Positions 10,250 through 22,515 of a DNA stretch of 64,000 nucleotides are shown here, piece after piece; positions within the stretch are counted from its first letter, which is position 1, and each line of letters begins with the position of its first letter. The DNA is from Spirodela intermedia. Lineage: Eukaryota > Streptophyta > Magnoliopsida > Alismatales > Araceae. A program made the position numbers and the translations under genes. Location: the NCBI GenBank assembly GCA_902729315.2, contig LR746275.1:436501-500500 (forward strand), given 5' to 3'. The notes beneath the pieces were generated by a model. That model was not told the origin of the DNA. It saw only the letters and a list, made by a program, of their open reading frames with translations, and made no database searches.

Positions 10250-13200
10250 ATGAGGAGACTCAGGTGGACCATGGACGGTGGGGGTTTCTGGGAGATGGAC
10301 TTGGAGACTCCCGTGACCATGGAGGGTACTGCTCGCCCCATGGCGGGGCGGCAGATATGTGCAGAGGGAGAGGGAGGCGGCGGTGGCAGCCCGGCCCTCC
10401 TCTTCCCCCTGGGGCTGTCGAGGGGATCCAGGCTCTCCCGAGCGAAGCAGCTCGACTTCATGCACCGCTTCATGGCGTCCCCGCTCGTTGCCTCCTTCTC
10501 CGGCCCCCGGAACGGTGGCCCTGGCCTCGTGGTTCACCACGCCGACATTTTCCACCTCCGCGAGAACTGGTGACAACCCGCATTCCAGAGTTCCAATGGC
10601 TTCCTTCCCAATGTGATAAATTTATGATATGAAACTCCGGCTTCGGCCATCATTTGATACTAATTGGGTATCTCCGGGGATGGAATATGAATCTGAGCAG
10701 GTCAGCGACGATAATGGAGCAATTTCACCTGCAGAAGTTCGTCACCCGGGTGAAACAGCAGGCGTCAGAGAAGGTTGACTCCCCCGGTGGTAGCAGCAGG
10801 GCCCTCTCTTGGATCAGGAACCTAGGGACGTCGGCGTTGGATGTTTACCACCTTGGCTTTGGGACGGAAATCTCGGTCACTCCCGAGTCCTCTGTGCTCG
10901 TCGAGGCGTACGGCGACAGCAAGGACGGAAAGGGACATAGGAACAAGGCCGTCTTCACGCAGAAGGCAATGCCTAAATTTTGCTCAAATAGAACTTATCT
11001 TTGGAACGTACCTGCGAATCCTCAGTTTCCTACACTAAATCTTATTGGTGTGGCCTCCACCGAGTGTTAGTGAGGATTACCGCTTGGATTGATCTGGTCT
11101 GTGACTCGGGTAGGAATTTGCTCAGAAGCAAAGGTTGGACTCAGTTGCAGCGGATGTTACGTTATCTGTGTTTTGAATGAAGAAACAATGTTAAAGAGAT
11201 GAAGCAAGCCTGTTGTTCCTCCCTGGCTCTTGCCGAGAACAATCGTTCTGCATCCATTATCAAAAAAACAATCCTAGTTTTCAATGAAATAGGCCTATGT
11301 TTTACAGTGGATCTGCCACAGAACACCATCACAACAGTTGCAACAACTAGGATCTGCCACAGAACTGAAAGCTTACACATTTGCTGGTGTTCTAAGGGTT
11401 CTCAATTTCATGATCGAGTTTTTTTCTTAGCATGACCCTCCTCTGGTTGCCACTTAAAAACTTTAATATTTTCTTCCTGATTAATGTTTATTTATTAAAT
11501 CCATCAAATATGTGGTGGGCTGCCTTTATGCAAGGATTATCTCTGATTTTTTTTTCTTTCCTATGGTTGCAGTTCCCTCGACACGATTTAGTGTTGGAAG
11601 CTGCCTCTCCTCGGCTTTTTGTTTCTGGGGAGGGGACTTATTGGGATGTGCCACTATCAATGGCTGTTGATTTCTCTTCAACGTCATCAGGGTCACGTCC
11701 AAGTTACCATCTCTGCTTGCAGCATAATAGTGGGCAGCCCAGGAGCTTTTCTGATGGTAAATCTGGTGAGGTGCCTCCAGCTCTTCTGCCTGGATTTTGT
11801 GCTAAGGCTGCAGTCTCCATGAAGAAGAATGCAGACATATGGAGGAAGAAAGGTGGCAAAACAAAAATGCTCCAGCCGTATGATATGTTCCTTTGTGATC
11901 CTCATATTTCAGCTTCAGTATCTATTGGTAAGGCATTTATGTGATTCATGATACAGTATTTGATGAAGTTGCGGTTGGAAGAATTACACTACTTTTTCTA
12001 TGTTTAGACAAATATTTAAGGATTTGGTCACACATTTCGCCTTTGATTTTCTCAAAAATATCCAACTCAAACCAACCTGGCGAAAGCTATAATCAGATTC
12101 TGTCTTTTCATCCCCTTTTGCTTCTCTGTAAGATTTTTATTAACCGAAAAGTTTGCCCAATTTCAGCTTTTTTGGTTTTAATCATCCATAGGTATGCAGT
12201 AGCTAGCTTATTAAGTGACCACAAAAAGAAAAAAACTTGGGAGATGGAGTCAATTTTATAAGGATATTGCCTGCTTTGTTTTGAGAAGGGAGTTTGACTT
12301 TCAAAGTCAAAATATCGCTTTGTTAGTACCCGATTAATACGCAAATTCTACTACTTTCTCAAATATTTCATTGAAAGAATATACAGCGATATCCTTCTAT
12401 GTACCCTTAACAGTCTTAGGACCAATGCACAGCTTTTCCTTGAATCAACAAAAAAAATGATCAATAAATTCTTTTACCACGATGAAACAAATCAAGAAGG
12501 GATTGATCAAACAAATCAAAATACAATTCACTTTATTTCGACGATGCAAAAGTTGTATTAGTTAATTATTACGTTATAATGAAAACTTTCGAAATAAAGT
12601 TTTAGTAACTTCTATTGATTTTTTGATTTTATGTTCCTTTCTTCTTCTTCGGTTCGGGTTGAAAATAGAAGAGTTATATATAACTACTATAAAACACTAC
12701 TATAAAAAGAGTTATAATAAGCAAGCATGAAACGTATGCTTGCCTATTCGTCCATCGGTCAAATCGGATGTAGTTAATCAAGATTGGCGAGTTGAATTAA
12801 GACTTTTGTACTCTTATTTGTGAGGATAACTATTATTTTTAACTTCCTGGGTAGAGTTGAGCTATCTATAGTGGTTGACTGGTTTGTAATGTGAATTTTC
12901 ATTTAAATAAAATATTTCGTGGCACAGGATGATTATGCAAAAGAGATTGGCAATCTCTGGTCAACTCAAGAGATTTATAACATCTTGGTCAACCCCAGAG
13001 CTGCTTCACCCTCCAAAAGTCCTAGTCAAGCCTTCTTACTGAGTTAAGCCTCATCAACATCACCATTGTTTCAATACAAAATGAAATAATAGAGCAGGTT
13101 GCAAATCAGTCAAGTAAAATTGGAGAAGAGATGAAGTGCGGAGAGAGCTTCACTGGATCTTTAGGACAGTATGAGAGGAAAACAAGAAAAGATTTTGAGC

Positions 13201-14756
13201 TTCACCTTGCTCTCCGAAAGAAACTTGATGCCTGAAAGCAATGATCAGCCCGAGTCCATTTTTGGTCCTGTCTTCCATCATACAATAGTGTTTTTCTTTC
13301 TAGCTCTTGGATTCAGGTAGCATTGACTTGTTGCGTTTTGAGTTTCACTGAGTCGAGTGTTTGCATTTACAATTCACGTGTCAACAACTGCTTCATAGCA
13401 AGTACACGTTTCCTGACAACATGATTGATCATATAATTTTCCAAAATCAGTTCTTAGCTAATGGTTGTCACTACACTTGCCCCGAGCATTGTTCTGACCT
13501 CATGGGCTAACAATATGCTCAACCGTAAATTTTCTGAAGCACTTGTGTTGACTACTACATTTATGTGTCGAAATTTTTTATGAGAAGCTGCCGGTGAGCA
13601 ATAACAGTATCTAAAATGAGGAGAAAGATTGTGGGCACTGCGAGAGATAAAATTGATGAAATAGGAATGTTTTATTGTCAAATATTTCCATCGTGCAGTT
13701 AATGTCAATGCGCGGCTGGAGGCTTGACACTTTCGTTGTTTTCATCATAACTTTTCTAATTATATGGCTGACAACCACGCCATATTTTTAGAGAATCATA
13801 TTTGCTAATGCTATCATTCCCACTCAAAAAAAAAAATGTTTATTTAGAAATGGTACAGATGCATGATCTGTGAGGATATTTGCTGCATAATGTTGAACAC
13901 GGATAAATGTATTAGGAGGCAACAAGTTTTCCTGTTTTCTGTAATTTAATTGCTATTTTAATTTCTTGTCTTCAGCATAAAATTTCAGATTTTTTATTCA
14001 AGCAAATAAGGATTTTTTATTGTTAGAGCTCTCTAATAGTTAACTTGGATTAAATGGACGCATCCTATGAGTGGGTTAAACATCTAATGTCGTACGAGTG
14101 TTTGAATGCAATTGTATCCTCCCTTTGTGTTTTAGGCTCTGTTGTCTGTGCACTTATGGGTGACAACTCCGTGAGGATCTCCCGGGAAGATGAATCTCGA
14201 CATTTCAAGCCCTTCAGCCTAAATTTTCCAAAAAGAAGATCATCTTTACTTGCAGACTCTTTCGCATCAATCTCATGTACGGCGCAACTCGGGCATTTTC
14301 AGAAATTGTTTTTTGATATGACTAGATTCCATGCCCGCCTGGACTGCCTTTCGGTCTCCACCTTCCTGAATGGCTCTTCTCATCTGATTAAAGATTGGTA
14401 CAAATCTCAGAAATACGACCCTAATGCAGTCCATGCCATATGCCCGGATGTAACTCTCTCCTTTCAGCAGCAGGTGAATGTTCTCAATCGTTCAGAAATT
14501 TCTCTAGTCATTTATTTCTTCTTTTTCAAGAAGTGGTCATAACTTTTGTCCATTGCAGATTGTTGGGCCCATCAGCTTCCGAGCTGAATCCAGATTTGGG
14601 ATTGACTTGAATAGCCAAGGGCGATTTGCCCACACTGGGGAGCACATCTTTGCCTTGGAGTATGCCATGCAGGTCCTTGGCTCGGCCAGGGCCACAGCTT
14701 GGTACTCCCCAAAGCGCCAGGAGGCCATGGTGGAGCTGAGGTTCTTTGAAAGCTGA
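10250..14756 (+). CDS. TGD4: TGD4, plastid outer-envelope lipid transfer protein
   Basis: Exons 10250-10569, 10701-10965, 11573-11927, 14136-14473 and 14559-14756 join in frame to about 491 residues (the Arabidopsis protein is of similar length, near 480). Recognised motifs run in family order: [20 protein letters not shown] at the N-terminus, [19 protein letters not shown], then [14 protein letters not shown] and [48 protein letters not shown] and the terminal [19 protein letters not shown]4 is a predicted beta-barrel protein of the chloroplast outer envelope that binds phosphatidic acid and works with the TGD1/2/3 ABC transporter of the inner envelope to bring ER-made lipid precursors into the plastid. 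Intron 2 is GC-AG (AAG|GCAATG) and intron 3 is 2.2 kb. The start fits the family N-terminus. All frames and borders look intact, so the gene is likely functional. Confidence 0.93.
11928..14135 (+). other. TGD4 intron 3, 2.2 kb
   Basis: GT-AG borders (ATTG|GTAAGG ... GTTTTAG|GCTCT). No coding sequence recognised. Bases about 12420-12860 have a texture reminiscent of plastid spacer DNA (see findings), but I could not identify a plastid gene in them. Confidence 0.75.
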
Positions 14757-15646
14757 GGGATTCCCCCATCTGGGCAAGGATTCTCTACTCTGGTGCCCAT
14801 TCTCAAGAGGCTCTCTCTTTCTCAAGGTCACATTAGCAAGCACAATCCGAAATCCTCTCCCGGTCAGAGCACTGATATCAGGCAGAGTGTGTCACATAAG
14901 GATTCCCCTCGCCACATGCCAGCCGTTGCCCCTTCCAACGGCCCTGGAGGTCTGGCGATGTTCAAGGTTCAGCTTCAGCTCTAGATTGATTTCATGTCAC
15001 TTTATTAGTGAGGCCCATGCCCAGTGGATGTCACTCTCATTTCAGCTCGAGCCCTCTACTGAGTGAGCCTCATTTTGGCCTACCTTAGTCATGCGGATTT
15101 TGATGCTGCATAACACAATAGCCTTTCATCACCCAATTTCTTAACTTGGCTTGTAGAATCTGTCCTCCTGTAGATTTGAAACGATGTCTAGTTGCAGCCG
15201 TTTGCCCCATTGAGAGTCAAACATTTTGCTCAATCTTTCATTTATTAGATTTGAAGTATTGATTCTTGGAGATAAAAAGGATGTGACAACTCCTTCTATA
15301 GCTGACAATCGTATCGTCTACTACTTTGGCTTTAGTTGAATGAAGTACTTGGTCAATAGATAAGAAGGTTGGAACCCTAGGAGTTGACTTCCTTGGCTTA
15401 CACCGCACATGGGTCAACGTTGTATTATTCATGTAGTCAACAGAGGGAATGAATTATCAAATATTTGAGGGTTATCCCTTCCCACTTGCCATCTCTTGAC
15501 TATTTGCCATCACTCAAATAGCTGCCCTGGCTCTAGAGCTCTGATGTGATCTAGCCTCCATATCGTCCTCTTCGCCTCCCCAAAATCTAGTTCAGCTGTA
15601 GACACTCTCCTTTCCGTCCCTCTCAAAATCTCTTTTCTTTGATCCT
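14757..15646. other. TGD4 3' region and intergenic DNA
   Basis: Non-coding. The first few hundred bases are probably the TGD4 3' UTR. No other gene is seen before the copia element. Confidence 0.6.
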
Positions 15647-15859
15647 TGTTACGGATAACAAGCCTTTTTGTTATATTAGGCTTTCCTTCTATTTTTCCTT
15701 TCTTTCCTATTATTAGATGTATTTCCTTTTTTGTGTTTTTGTTATAGACCTTTTCGTAATATTGGAAAGGTTTATTAGACGCCAATAAAAATACTGGCAT
15801 ACTATCCTAAGAAGGGCTAAGTTAATTCTCCTTTCCTACTTTCATTGTATCTTGTGACA
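15647..15859 (+). repeat. copia 5' LTR
   Basis: Starts TGTTACGGATAACAAGCC and ends TATCTTGTGACA, that is TG...CA. It matches 18248-18458 along its length, with substitutions and small indels. Shared phrases include 'aggctttccttctatttt' and 'agaagggctaagt'. Confidence 0.92.
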
Positions 15860-15871
15860 TGGTATAAAAGC
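15860..15871 (+). other. copia primer-binding site
   Basis: TGGTATAAAAGC directly follows the LTR. It differs at two positions from TGGTATCAGAGC, the initiator-tRNA-Met primer site used by most plant copia elements. Confidence 0.85.
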
Positions 15872-16659
15872 TTTCTCTCTGATCTTGTGTGAAGACCGCC
15901 GACGGAAGATCAACCAACCTTGGTGGCGACGACGACTTCACACTATAGGGAGTGTTGCTTGGTGATCTTCTTCTTGCTTGCAGTACCTAAAATCGTGAGG
16001 TTTCTTGGTCGTAAGTAGACCAGCAGATTTCTTAGAGAGTTACAACAGCATCATCATTTCTTGAGGGTGGGAGACATTTATAGAAACACCATCATTGATT
16101 CTTGACAGTGGCAAGACGTCTACAAATACATCATTGTCATTTCTTGACAGTGGCAGATGTCTTTGAATATATCATTATTATTTCTTGACAGTGGCAATCA
16201 TCCTTAGTTGTTATTCGGACCACATCAAGGAATCTTTGTTTGAGATTTTTTTTAGCTATCTAGTCATAGCTGAAGAATATGAAGACAAAGGTCAATAAAT
16301 CTTCCTCCTCTAGCCCAGGACATTCATTTGAAGTAATTAAGGTATGTTCAGATCTACCTATAATTGCTAAGAGATTTTGATTTAATGGAATCAACTTGTT
16401 CAAATGGACATCAAATGTGAAACTTATTCTATGTGGGAGAAATTTGAATCGTCACTTGACGTAATCTTTGTCAAGTATTGACAACTTAAGATATTCTTGG
16501 TGGAAAGAAGAAGAAGCATTGATTTAATATTGAATGTTAGACAATATTTCACTAAAGATAAGTGATCGATTTCTTTTTTTGAAATTTGTGAAGGAATTAT
16601 GAGACAAAGTTCGTTGTGTTCACTCTACTAAATAGGACAAATCTCAAATTTATAGATTG

Positions 16660-16890
16660 GTGTAGAAATCTCTGACTTTGGTATAGAGAATATTGATTGT
16701 TCTTGAATATGCTTGTGAATTGGAATTCATTTGGAGAAAAATTGACCATTATAGACTAATCAAGAACCTTGATATTGAAGAACGAAATTATATCATGAAA
16801 GACAAGTTGTATAAATTTTTGATGGGGTTAAATCTAGAATATGAGATTCTAATAAATCAGATCCTAAAGGGAAGAAAATTCTGGGTTGCA
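16660..16890 (+). pseudogene. copia gag remnant
   Basis: Contains KDKLYKFLMGLNLEYEILIN, matching the copia gag motif K-F-L-x-G-L-x-x-x-Y-x-x-x-R-x-Q-I-L. Only the middle of gag remains. At about 16875 the frame runs directly into RT-like sequence, marking an internal deletion. Confidence 0.8.
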
Positions 16891-18160
16891 AATGGGTATA
16901 CATTATTTGATATAAATCTAAGGGGCTAGTGGCAAAAGGCTTCACCCAATGTTATGGTGTTGATTACATGGAGACCTTTGCTCTAGTTGCAAAGATGGGA
17001 ACAGTTCAGATATTAATATCCTTGGTTGTGCATTATGGATAGTCTTTGTTACAATTTGTTATGAAAAATATATTTTTACACAGAGAAATCTTAGAAGAAA
17101 TATATATGGAGCTTCCACTAGGATACAAAGGCCCAAATGATACTCTAAAGGTATGCAAACTTAAGAAGACATTATATGGCTTAAAACAGTCACCAAGAAC
17201 CTGGTTTAGCTGCTAAACTAAAACAATGAAAGCTTTGGGGTCAAGCAAGTTATTGGAGATTATACTTTATTCTATAAAAGATCGAGTTCAGGAGAAATGA
17301 TGATCTTACTAGTATGTGTCGATGATATGATTGTTCTGGGAGATGATATGTAAGAAATCACTACTCTTCAAAAACAATTGATGGTTGTTTTTGATATCAA
17401 AGTGTTGAGACAATTAAAATATTTCTTGAGAATTGAGGTAGCTTACTCTCGTGAAAATTTATTCCTATCTCAAAGAAAGTATATTACAAATTTACTTAAA
17501 TATATATGCATGAGTAATTGTAAACCAATATGTACACCAATTGAAGTAAAGCATTGTATTGAGGCTTCAAAGGAAAGTGATCAAGTAGATAAGGGCTCTT
17601 ATCAATGATTAGTGAGAAAATTAATTTATCTATCCCATATTAGACTGAATATTAGTTACTCACTTGTAGTGCTAAACTAATATATGCATGACCCTAGGGA
17701 GGTACATCATCAAGCTGCTCAACGAGTCCTAACCTATTTTAAAGAAACAATTGGCATGGGAATCTTGTTTAAAAGGGGAGATTCTCTTACAGTAAGCATC
17801 TATACCGATGCTGATTATATTGGTTCAGACTACTGACTATTGTTGTCGCACTGGAGGAAATTTGATCACTTGGCAAAGCCAAAAATAGAGAGTTGTGGCT
17901 CAATCAAGTGTTGAAGTAGAATTTCGGGCTTTGGCCCTTAGGATTTGTGAAGGCATTTGGATAAAAAATATACTAAATGACTTACAAATACCTATGGAAG
18001 GTTCGATTACCTTGTTCTGTGACAATCAGTGGATGAGACATATTCAACATAACAAGACCAAACATATTGAAGTAGACAGACATTTTATTAAAGAAAAAAC
18101 TCGAATCAAGAATGTTTTGCACAGAATATGTCTCATCCACAAATCAGTTGGCTGATATAT
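16875..18160 (+). pseudogene. copia reverse transcriptase and RNase H remnant
   Basis: Across stops and frame changes the following can be read: ASPNV...DYMETFALVAKMGTV (RT start), [16 protein letters not shown] (conserved L-Y-G-L-K-Q-x-P-R-x-W), LLVCVDDMIVLGDDM (the YVDD-type catalytic box, here C-V-D-D), CTPIEVKHCIE, and the RNase H end SSVEVEFRALALRICEGIWI with NKTKHIEVDRHFIKEK. The first catalytic region is intact in sequence but not in frame. This is dead pol. Confidence 0.88.
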
Positions 18161-18234
18161 TAACTAAGGGCATTTCTGCAACAGGGTTCTGCAAACAAAG
18201 GAGCAAGTTGAGCATGAATGATATCCACACATCA

Positions 18235-18247
18235 ACTTGAGGGGGAG
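18235..18247 (+). other. copia polypurine tract
   Basis: ACTTGAGGGGGAG immediately precedes the 3' LTR, the usual position and composition of the plus-strand primer. Confidence 0.85.
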
Positions 18248-18458
18248 TGTTACACAGAACAAGCCTGTTTGCTAAATTAGGCTTTCCTTCTATTTTCATT
18301 TCTTTCTTATTATTAGATGTATTTTTTTTCGTATTTCTGTTATTAGACTTTTCCGTAATAATGGAAAGATTTATTAGATGCCAATATAAATACTGGTGTA
18401 CTGCCCTGAGAAGGGCTAAGTCAGTTCTCCTTTCCTGCTTCCACTGTATCTCGTAACA
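18248..18458 (+). repeat. copia 3' LTR
   Basis: Starts TGTTACACAGAACAAGCC and ends TATCTCGTAACA. It is followed by GTCCT, the right copy of the target-site duplication. Confidence 0.92.
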
Positions 18459-18752
18459 GTCCTTAGAATACTCTTTTCAACCCCTCTCAAGGTTGGCCAC
18501 TGACATGTTAACCCCTAATGGCATTAAGGAAAACTAGCCTAGCAATTTGTCACCCCAGTCTCTAAGTTTGTGTGCCATCTAAGATCAGATGCACATAGAT
18601 GCGAAAACCCAGTTCAAAATCCCCATAGGACGGCAGAAGCTGGTGATCTCGTTAAAAAGTAACTGGGTCTACTTGATCTGAGATCCCATTTCACTGAGTG
18701 GTGACTTGTGGAAGGAATATGCATCAAGAATTGGCATTGATGGCTCAGACAG

Positions 18753-21700
18753 TCAATAGAATGGGAGCTTACATTTGCTTACAGTGCGGAGCCTACCAAA
18801 ACTAACCGAGGTGGGGGCCTCCAGGGTCCCTTCCCTGTAGTTGACTGACATGAGGCACAACCCGTGTGGTGGGGCCAGTAGAGCATACTTGGCGAGCACC
18901 CTACGATCCCGAGCGGCTAAAATCTTGGGCACCACGTCTGGGGGGAGCGCTTCTCTTCCCACCTGTATCAGCAAAGCTGCCTGCGGAGAGCAAGAACGAA
19001 ATTGCGAAGCATGAGGGGTTGAGGAGGATAACGCCAAGGCATTTGCCATGCGACCATAGAAAGATAGGTGAGGGATTAGAGACAGCCTGAGACTGCTCAA
19101 ATCATCAAAATCCCAAAGGTTCATTTGATTTATGGAGAAGAAGAATTCCATGAGAGCATTACCACCCTCTCGGTAAAGGAATTGTGCCATCAAATCCAAA
19201 ATCGATTGATAAGAAAGTCAGCGTCCATTCATAGAAAGAATTTATCAGGGAACTCTAACGTGCCTGTTTAGGTGACAATAGCATAGGGGATGCCTACATA
19301 AAGTCGGCATCTACATGGGAAGTGAGGTTTCCTTTTCTGCTCCTGATGCCAAATTTGTTGCCTTGGAGAGAGAAGGTTTCTCTTTATGTTGATGGCGTTG
19401 CCTGACCACTTTATGAACTGATGTGCGCGCCTTGCATCATAATCAGGTGTTTCCTTTTGAAGCATGGGTCAACCCTTAACGAGATAAATGGCTAAAATAC
19501 TGGCGCACTAAAAAGGCGTTACGACTTTCATACATTGGAATCACCTTAACTACGGATCTGCTAATTGAGCCATGAGATTAAGCCTTATCTAAATAAAGAA
19601 GATTTGGGGCTTCAACAGACGCTTGTTAGATTCTAGCAAAGAGATTCCAAGGAATTCTTCCTTAGACGGCTGATTATATTTCCACAAACAGAGTCATTCA
19701 TGCGAAAAGTAACTGATGAATTAAAAATAACAAGTATTGCTTTAGCCATGTGCAATTAAAGAACAAAGCTTGAGGAAGACTATCTGTTGGATTAAGTGAC
19801 ATAATCTGAGGAAGGATTCAACCAAAAATCAAAACCCACAGGTCAAATGGGAATAATTATGAGACATACACATCATTAGCGCCATTCAAGCTATATAGTC
19901 AGTAGTTTACCATGTTTCGCACTTGTCTGAAAAGAAAACCAGAGCCCTCGACCTCAAGTTGCAAAATGGGGCCCTGTAAATGTAGCTTAAAGTAACTGAG
20001 GAAATTTTTGAAAAAAAAAAAGATAAGTTCTGCAACATTTATATAATAATAATAAGAGAACAGGAAATAAAAGATGGGTTTCGAATGCTTCACAATTACC
20101 GCTTCAACTACATCAAAACGGAAAATCTCTTTCACAGGATTTGGGACTCTATCATTGTGTGATGCATTTGCAAATGAAGAGAAGTCATGTTCGCCAACAA
20201 AATATCGTGCAGCCTCCCTCATGGATGAAGGGTTAAGTTTGTATGCACTATGGTAGGCATAACGGAACTGAAATGGATCCATGATAGGGTCATTGTATAT
20301 CTTGTAGTGATATATCTTGCTCTCTGTTGAGAAACGGGCATGAAACTGAGGGCCTGCTGGGCTAATCTCCCTGACTCGTATATCAGGAGGAAGAAGGCCA
20401 TTGATAGCACAATGAAAGTTTTCCAAGTTTTCATAAACAAAAGGTGTCACAAAATGTGCGACCTGAAATGAACAAAAGCTTCATTAAAGTTCAAAAAAGA
20501 AAATGATTCTGGTAGAACTCGTGTAGACTACACATAGAAAATAAAGAACATTTAGAAAAAAACACAGGGAAGCTGTGCTAATTGTCTTCAGGTAATAGTT
20601 GTTCCTTTATGATGCATTAATTTAGGAAATCAAACCTGACCCCAAGCATGCACGCCAGTGTCTGTCCTGCTAGCACCAACGAGACATAGCTCCTTTCTAT
20701 CAAGTTTTGTGATGCACATTAAGGCTTTCTCTATGATGCACTGTACAGTTGGGGGTGATTCTTGATACTGCCAACCTAAAAGTGATGTCAGCACCGAGCA
20801 TGTTTAGATTTATGGTATAATAGGGAACTAATTAATAAAAGGAACTCGGGTTTCAAGTAGAAATAACAAGTTTGCTACAATAGTTCAAGGCGGTGGAAGA
20901 CCTGTAAAGCCAGAATGAAGCAAAAGCTCAAACAGCATACAATTGATTACTAAATATAACAAAACTGCACCTTTGAAATTTATACGTCTAATATGATTTT
21001 TTATGATATTCAGATACTAAATGATGAATAATAATTTCACAAAGCAATCAGATCTATTTGCAGCCAACTAGGGTCCAAGTCAATCCATCAAGAAAAAAAG
21101 CCAGCGTGGAAATTTCTATATTCAGCTAGGGTCCAATTAGTGTCAAGAGTAACAACAGAATTCCCCCTCCCCTTATTTTAACTGTTTACTAGGTTTCCCC
21201 ATCTTTAGTCGGTCTCCTTCTCTAATTTTCTCCTCCTATTGGGATCAACTATGAACCACCCGCCAAAATTTTATTGACAATCCGACAAGCAATCACAGTT
21301 GGAAAAAATAATCTAATTAATCTGAAAAGCAGTTCCTAATGTCTGAATCAATAATCCCAGAAAATTTAATCAACATTGATTGCAAAAACTTTGCTTTATG
21401 TACTGAAGAAAATAGAATATAATACATGTCTCCAATAAACCCTTCCCATCATTCAGTTTCTTGATCCTAAGAAAAACTAATTCTGAAATCATAACCCCCA
21501 CAATGTGTTCAACTTTTAACAATGCTATCACTTAAGCAAATCAAAGTCCTGTGGTCGATCTTTACAGGTAAAAAAACCTTCAGTTATTCATTCATACAGT
21601 TTAAATGAGACCCTCACATGACACATTAGATCCGTACAAAGTATATATTTGTGAAACACCTTATTCTGAGTATAAATGAAACCATTGATAAAAAAAGCAC

Positions 21701-22515
21701 AAAGAAAAGTCAAATTATCTGAGATCAAGCTGGAGGAGATGATTGAGGAACGCAGGGGAAAGAGCTGGAGAAGGAAAAAAAGGGCTTCAATGGACAAAAA
21801 TATTCACATAAGGAATGACCAATTTCAAGGTCCTGGATACCCGTCCCCATAACATTTTCGAGAAAGATGTTGCAGAACAAAAGACTGCATGCGTGAAATA
21901 ATCTAGATCATCTCACTAAAAAACCAATGGAAAACGACTGGACTATAGCAATCCATTTCGCAGCATGAAAATGCGCAATTTAAATGCTCAGAATCTTCCA
22001 ATTCATAAGTAATTGGCAATAAGTTGCATTTATCTTGACCAATGGATTTATTCTCCCAACAGATGGTACCATTAGAACACCGTGGCATCCCATATAGCCC
22101 AATGAACAACAGAATGTAAATTTGAAACGAGAGAGGAGGAGGGAGAAGGAACTCCCAGAAAAAGAGGAGCTCTGACCTGAGAAGCTAGTGCCATCATACG
22201 CAATGACCATCCGCCACTTATGAAGCTTTGTCGGCAAGCCGAGATTCCCCACCGAATGGCTTCCTTCCGTCTCACCATCCACGCCCCTCTTCCAAACCAA
22301 CATTCAACCATGCAAATAACAACAGACATCAGCTCAACGCCAGAAGAAGCGAGAGACAGACAGAGACAGAGACAGCGAGAGAGAGAGAGAGAGATAGCCA
22401 CCGAGTAGCAGCTCCTGCAGCCGTACTTGCTACGCGAGAAACGGGCGGGCAGATGATGAGCGAAGGCGACGGCAGCTCCGGCCATCGCCCACAGACCCGC
22501 CGCCCAGTTTCCCAC
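18753..22515 (-). CDS. TruA-family tRNA pseudouridine synthase
   Basis: Minus-strand exons 22515-22402, 22288-22177, 20775-20636, 20462-20100, 19973-19911 and 18980-18753 (stop TGA) join in frame to about 339 residues. Motifs in order: KWRMVIAYDGTSFSGWQYQE (opening TruA strand), VGASRTDTGVHAWGQVAHF carrying the catalytic Asp of the R-T-D-x-G-V-H motif, NGLLPPDIRVREIS, FHARFSTESKIYHYKIYND, FVGEHDFSSFAN, LEVEGSGFLFRQVRNM, APPHGLCLMSVNY and the C-terminal KCKLPFY. The enzyme isomerises uridine to pseudouridine in tRNA (TruA acts at 38-40). Whether it works in cytosol, nucleus or an organelle is not shown. The first exon and its border are the least certain part: exon 1 (MGNWAAGLWAMAGAAVAF) could be an organelle leader, and an alternative start is the ATG at 22303. 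All other borders are GT-AG. The gene is convergent with TGD4. Confidence 0.88.
20776..22176 (-). other. Intron 2 of the TruA-like gene, 1.4 kb
   Basis: GT at 22176-22175 and AG at 20777-20776 on the minus strand. AT-rich, with no coding content recognised. Confidence 0.8.

Larger units (their letters stand above)
15647..18458 (+). mobile_element. Degenerate, internally deleted Ty1/copia retrotransposon (2.8 kb)
   Basis: Two direct LTRs of about 212 bases flank a copia interior in the order gag, RT, RNase H. A 12-base primer site follows the 5' LTR and a purine tract precedes the 3' LTR. The flanking 5-mers are ATCCT (15642-15646) and GTCCT (18459-18463), a target-site duplication with one transition. 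Length is about half that of a typical autonomous copia element: protease and integrase are absent and every frame carries stops. It sits between the convergent TGD4 and TruA-like genes and does not interrupt either. Confidence 0.92.

Noticed and set aside
10196-10632. Several overlapping open frames of 85-126 codons around TGD4 exon 1
   Set aside because: Shadows of a GC-rich exon. Only the frame starting at 10250 matches TGD4.
22378-22395. GA run inside the TruA-like gene as a separate microsatellite of interest
   Set aside because: Short, and placed in the proposed intron 1. It only adds uncertainty to the exon 1 border.
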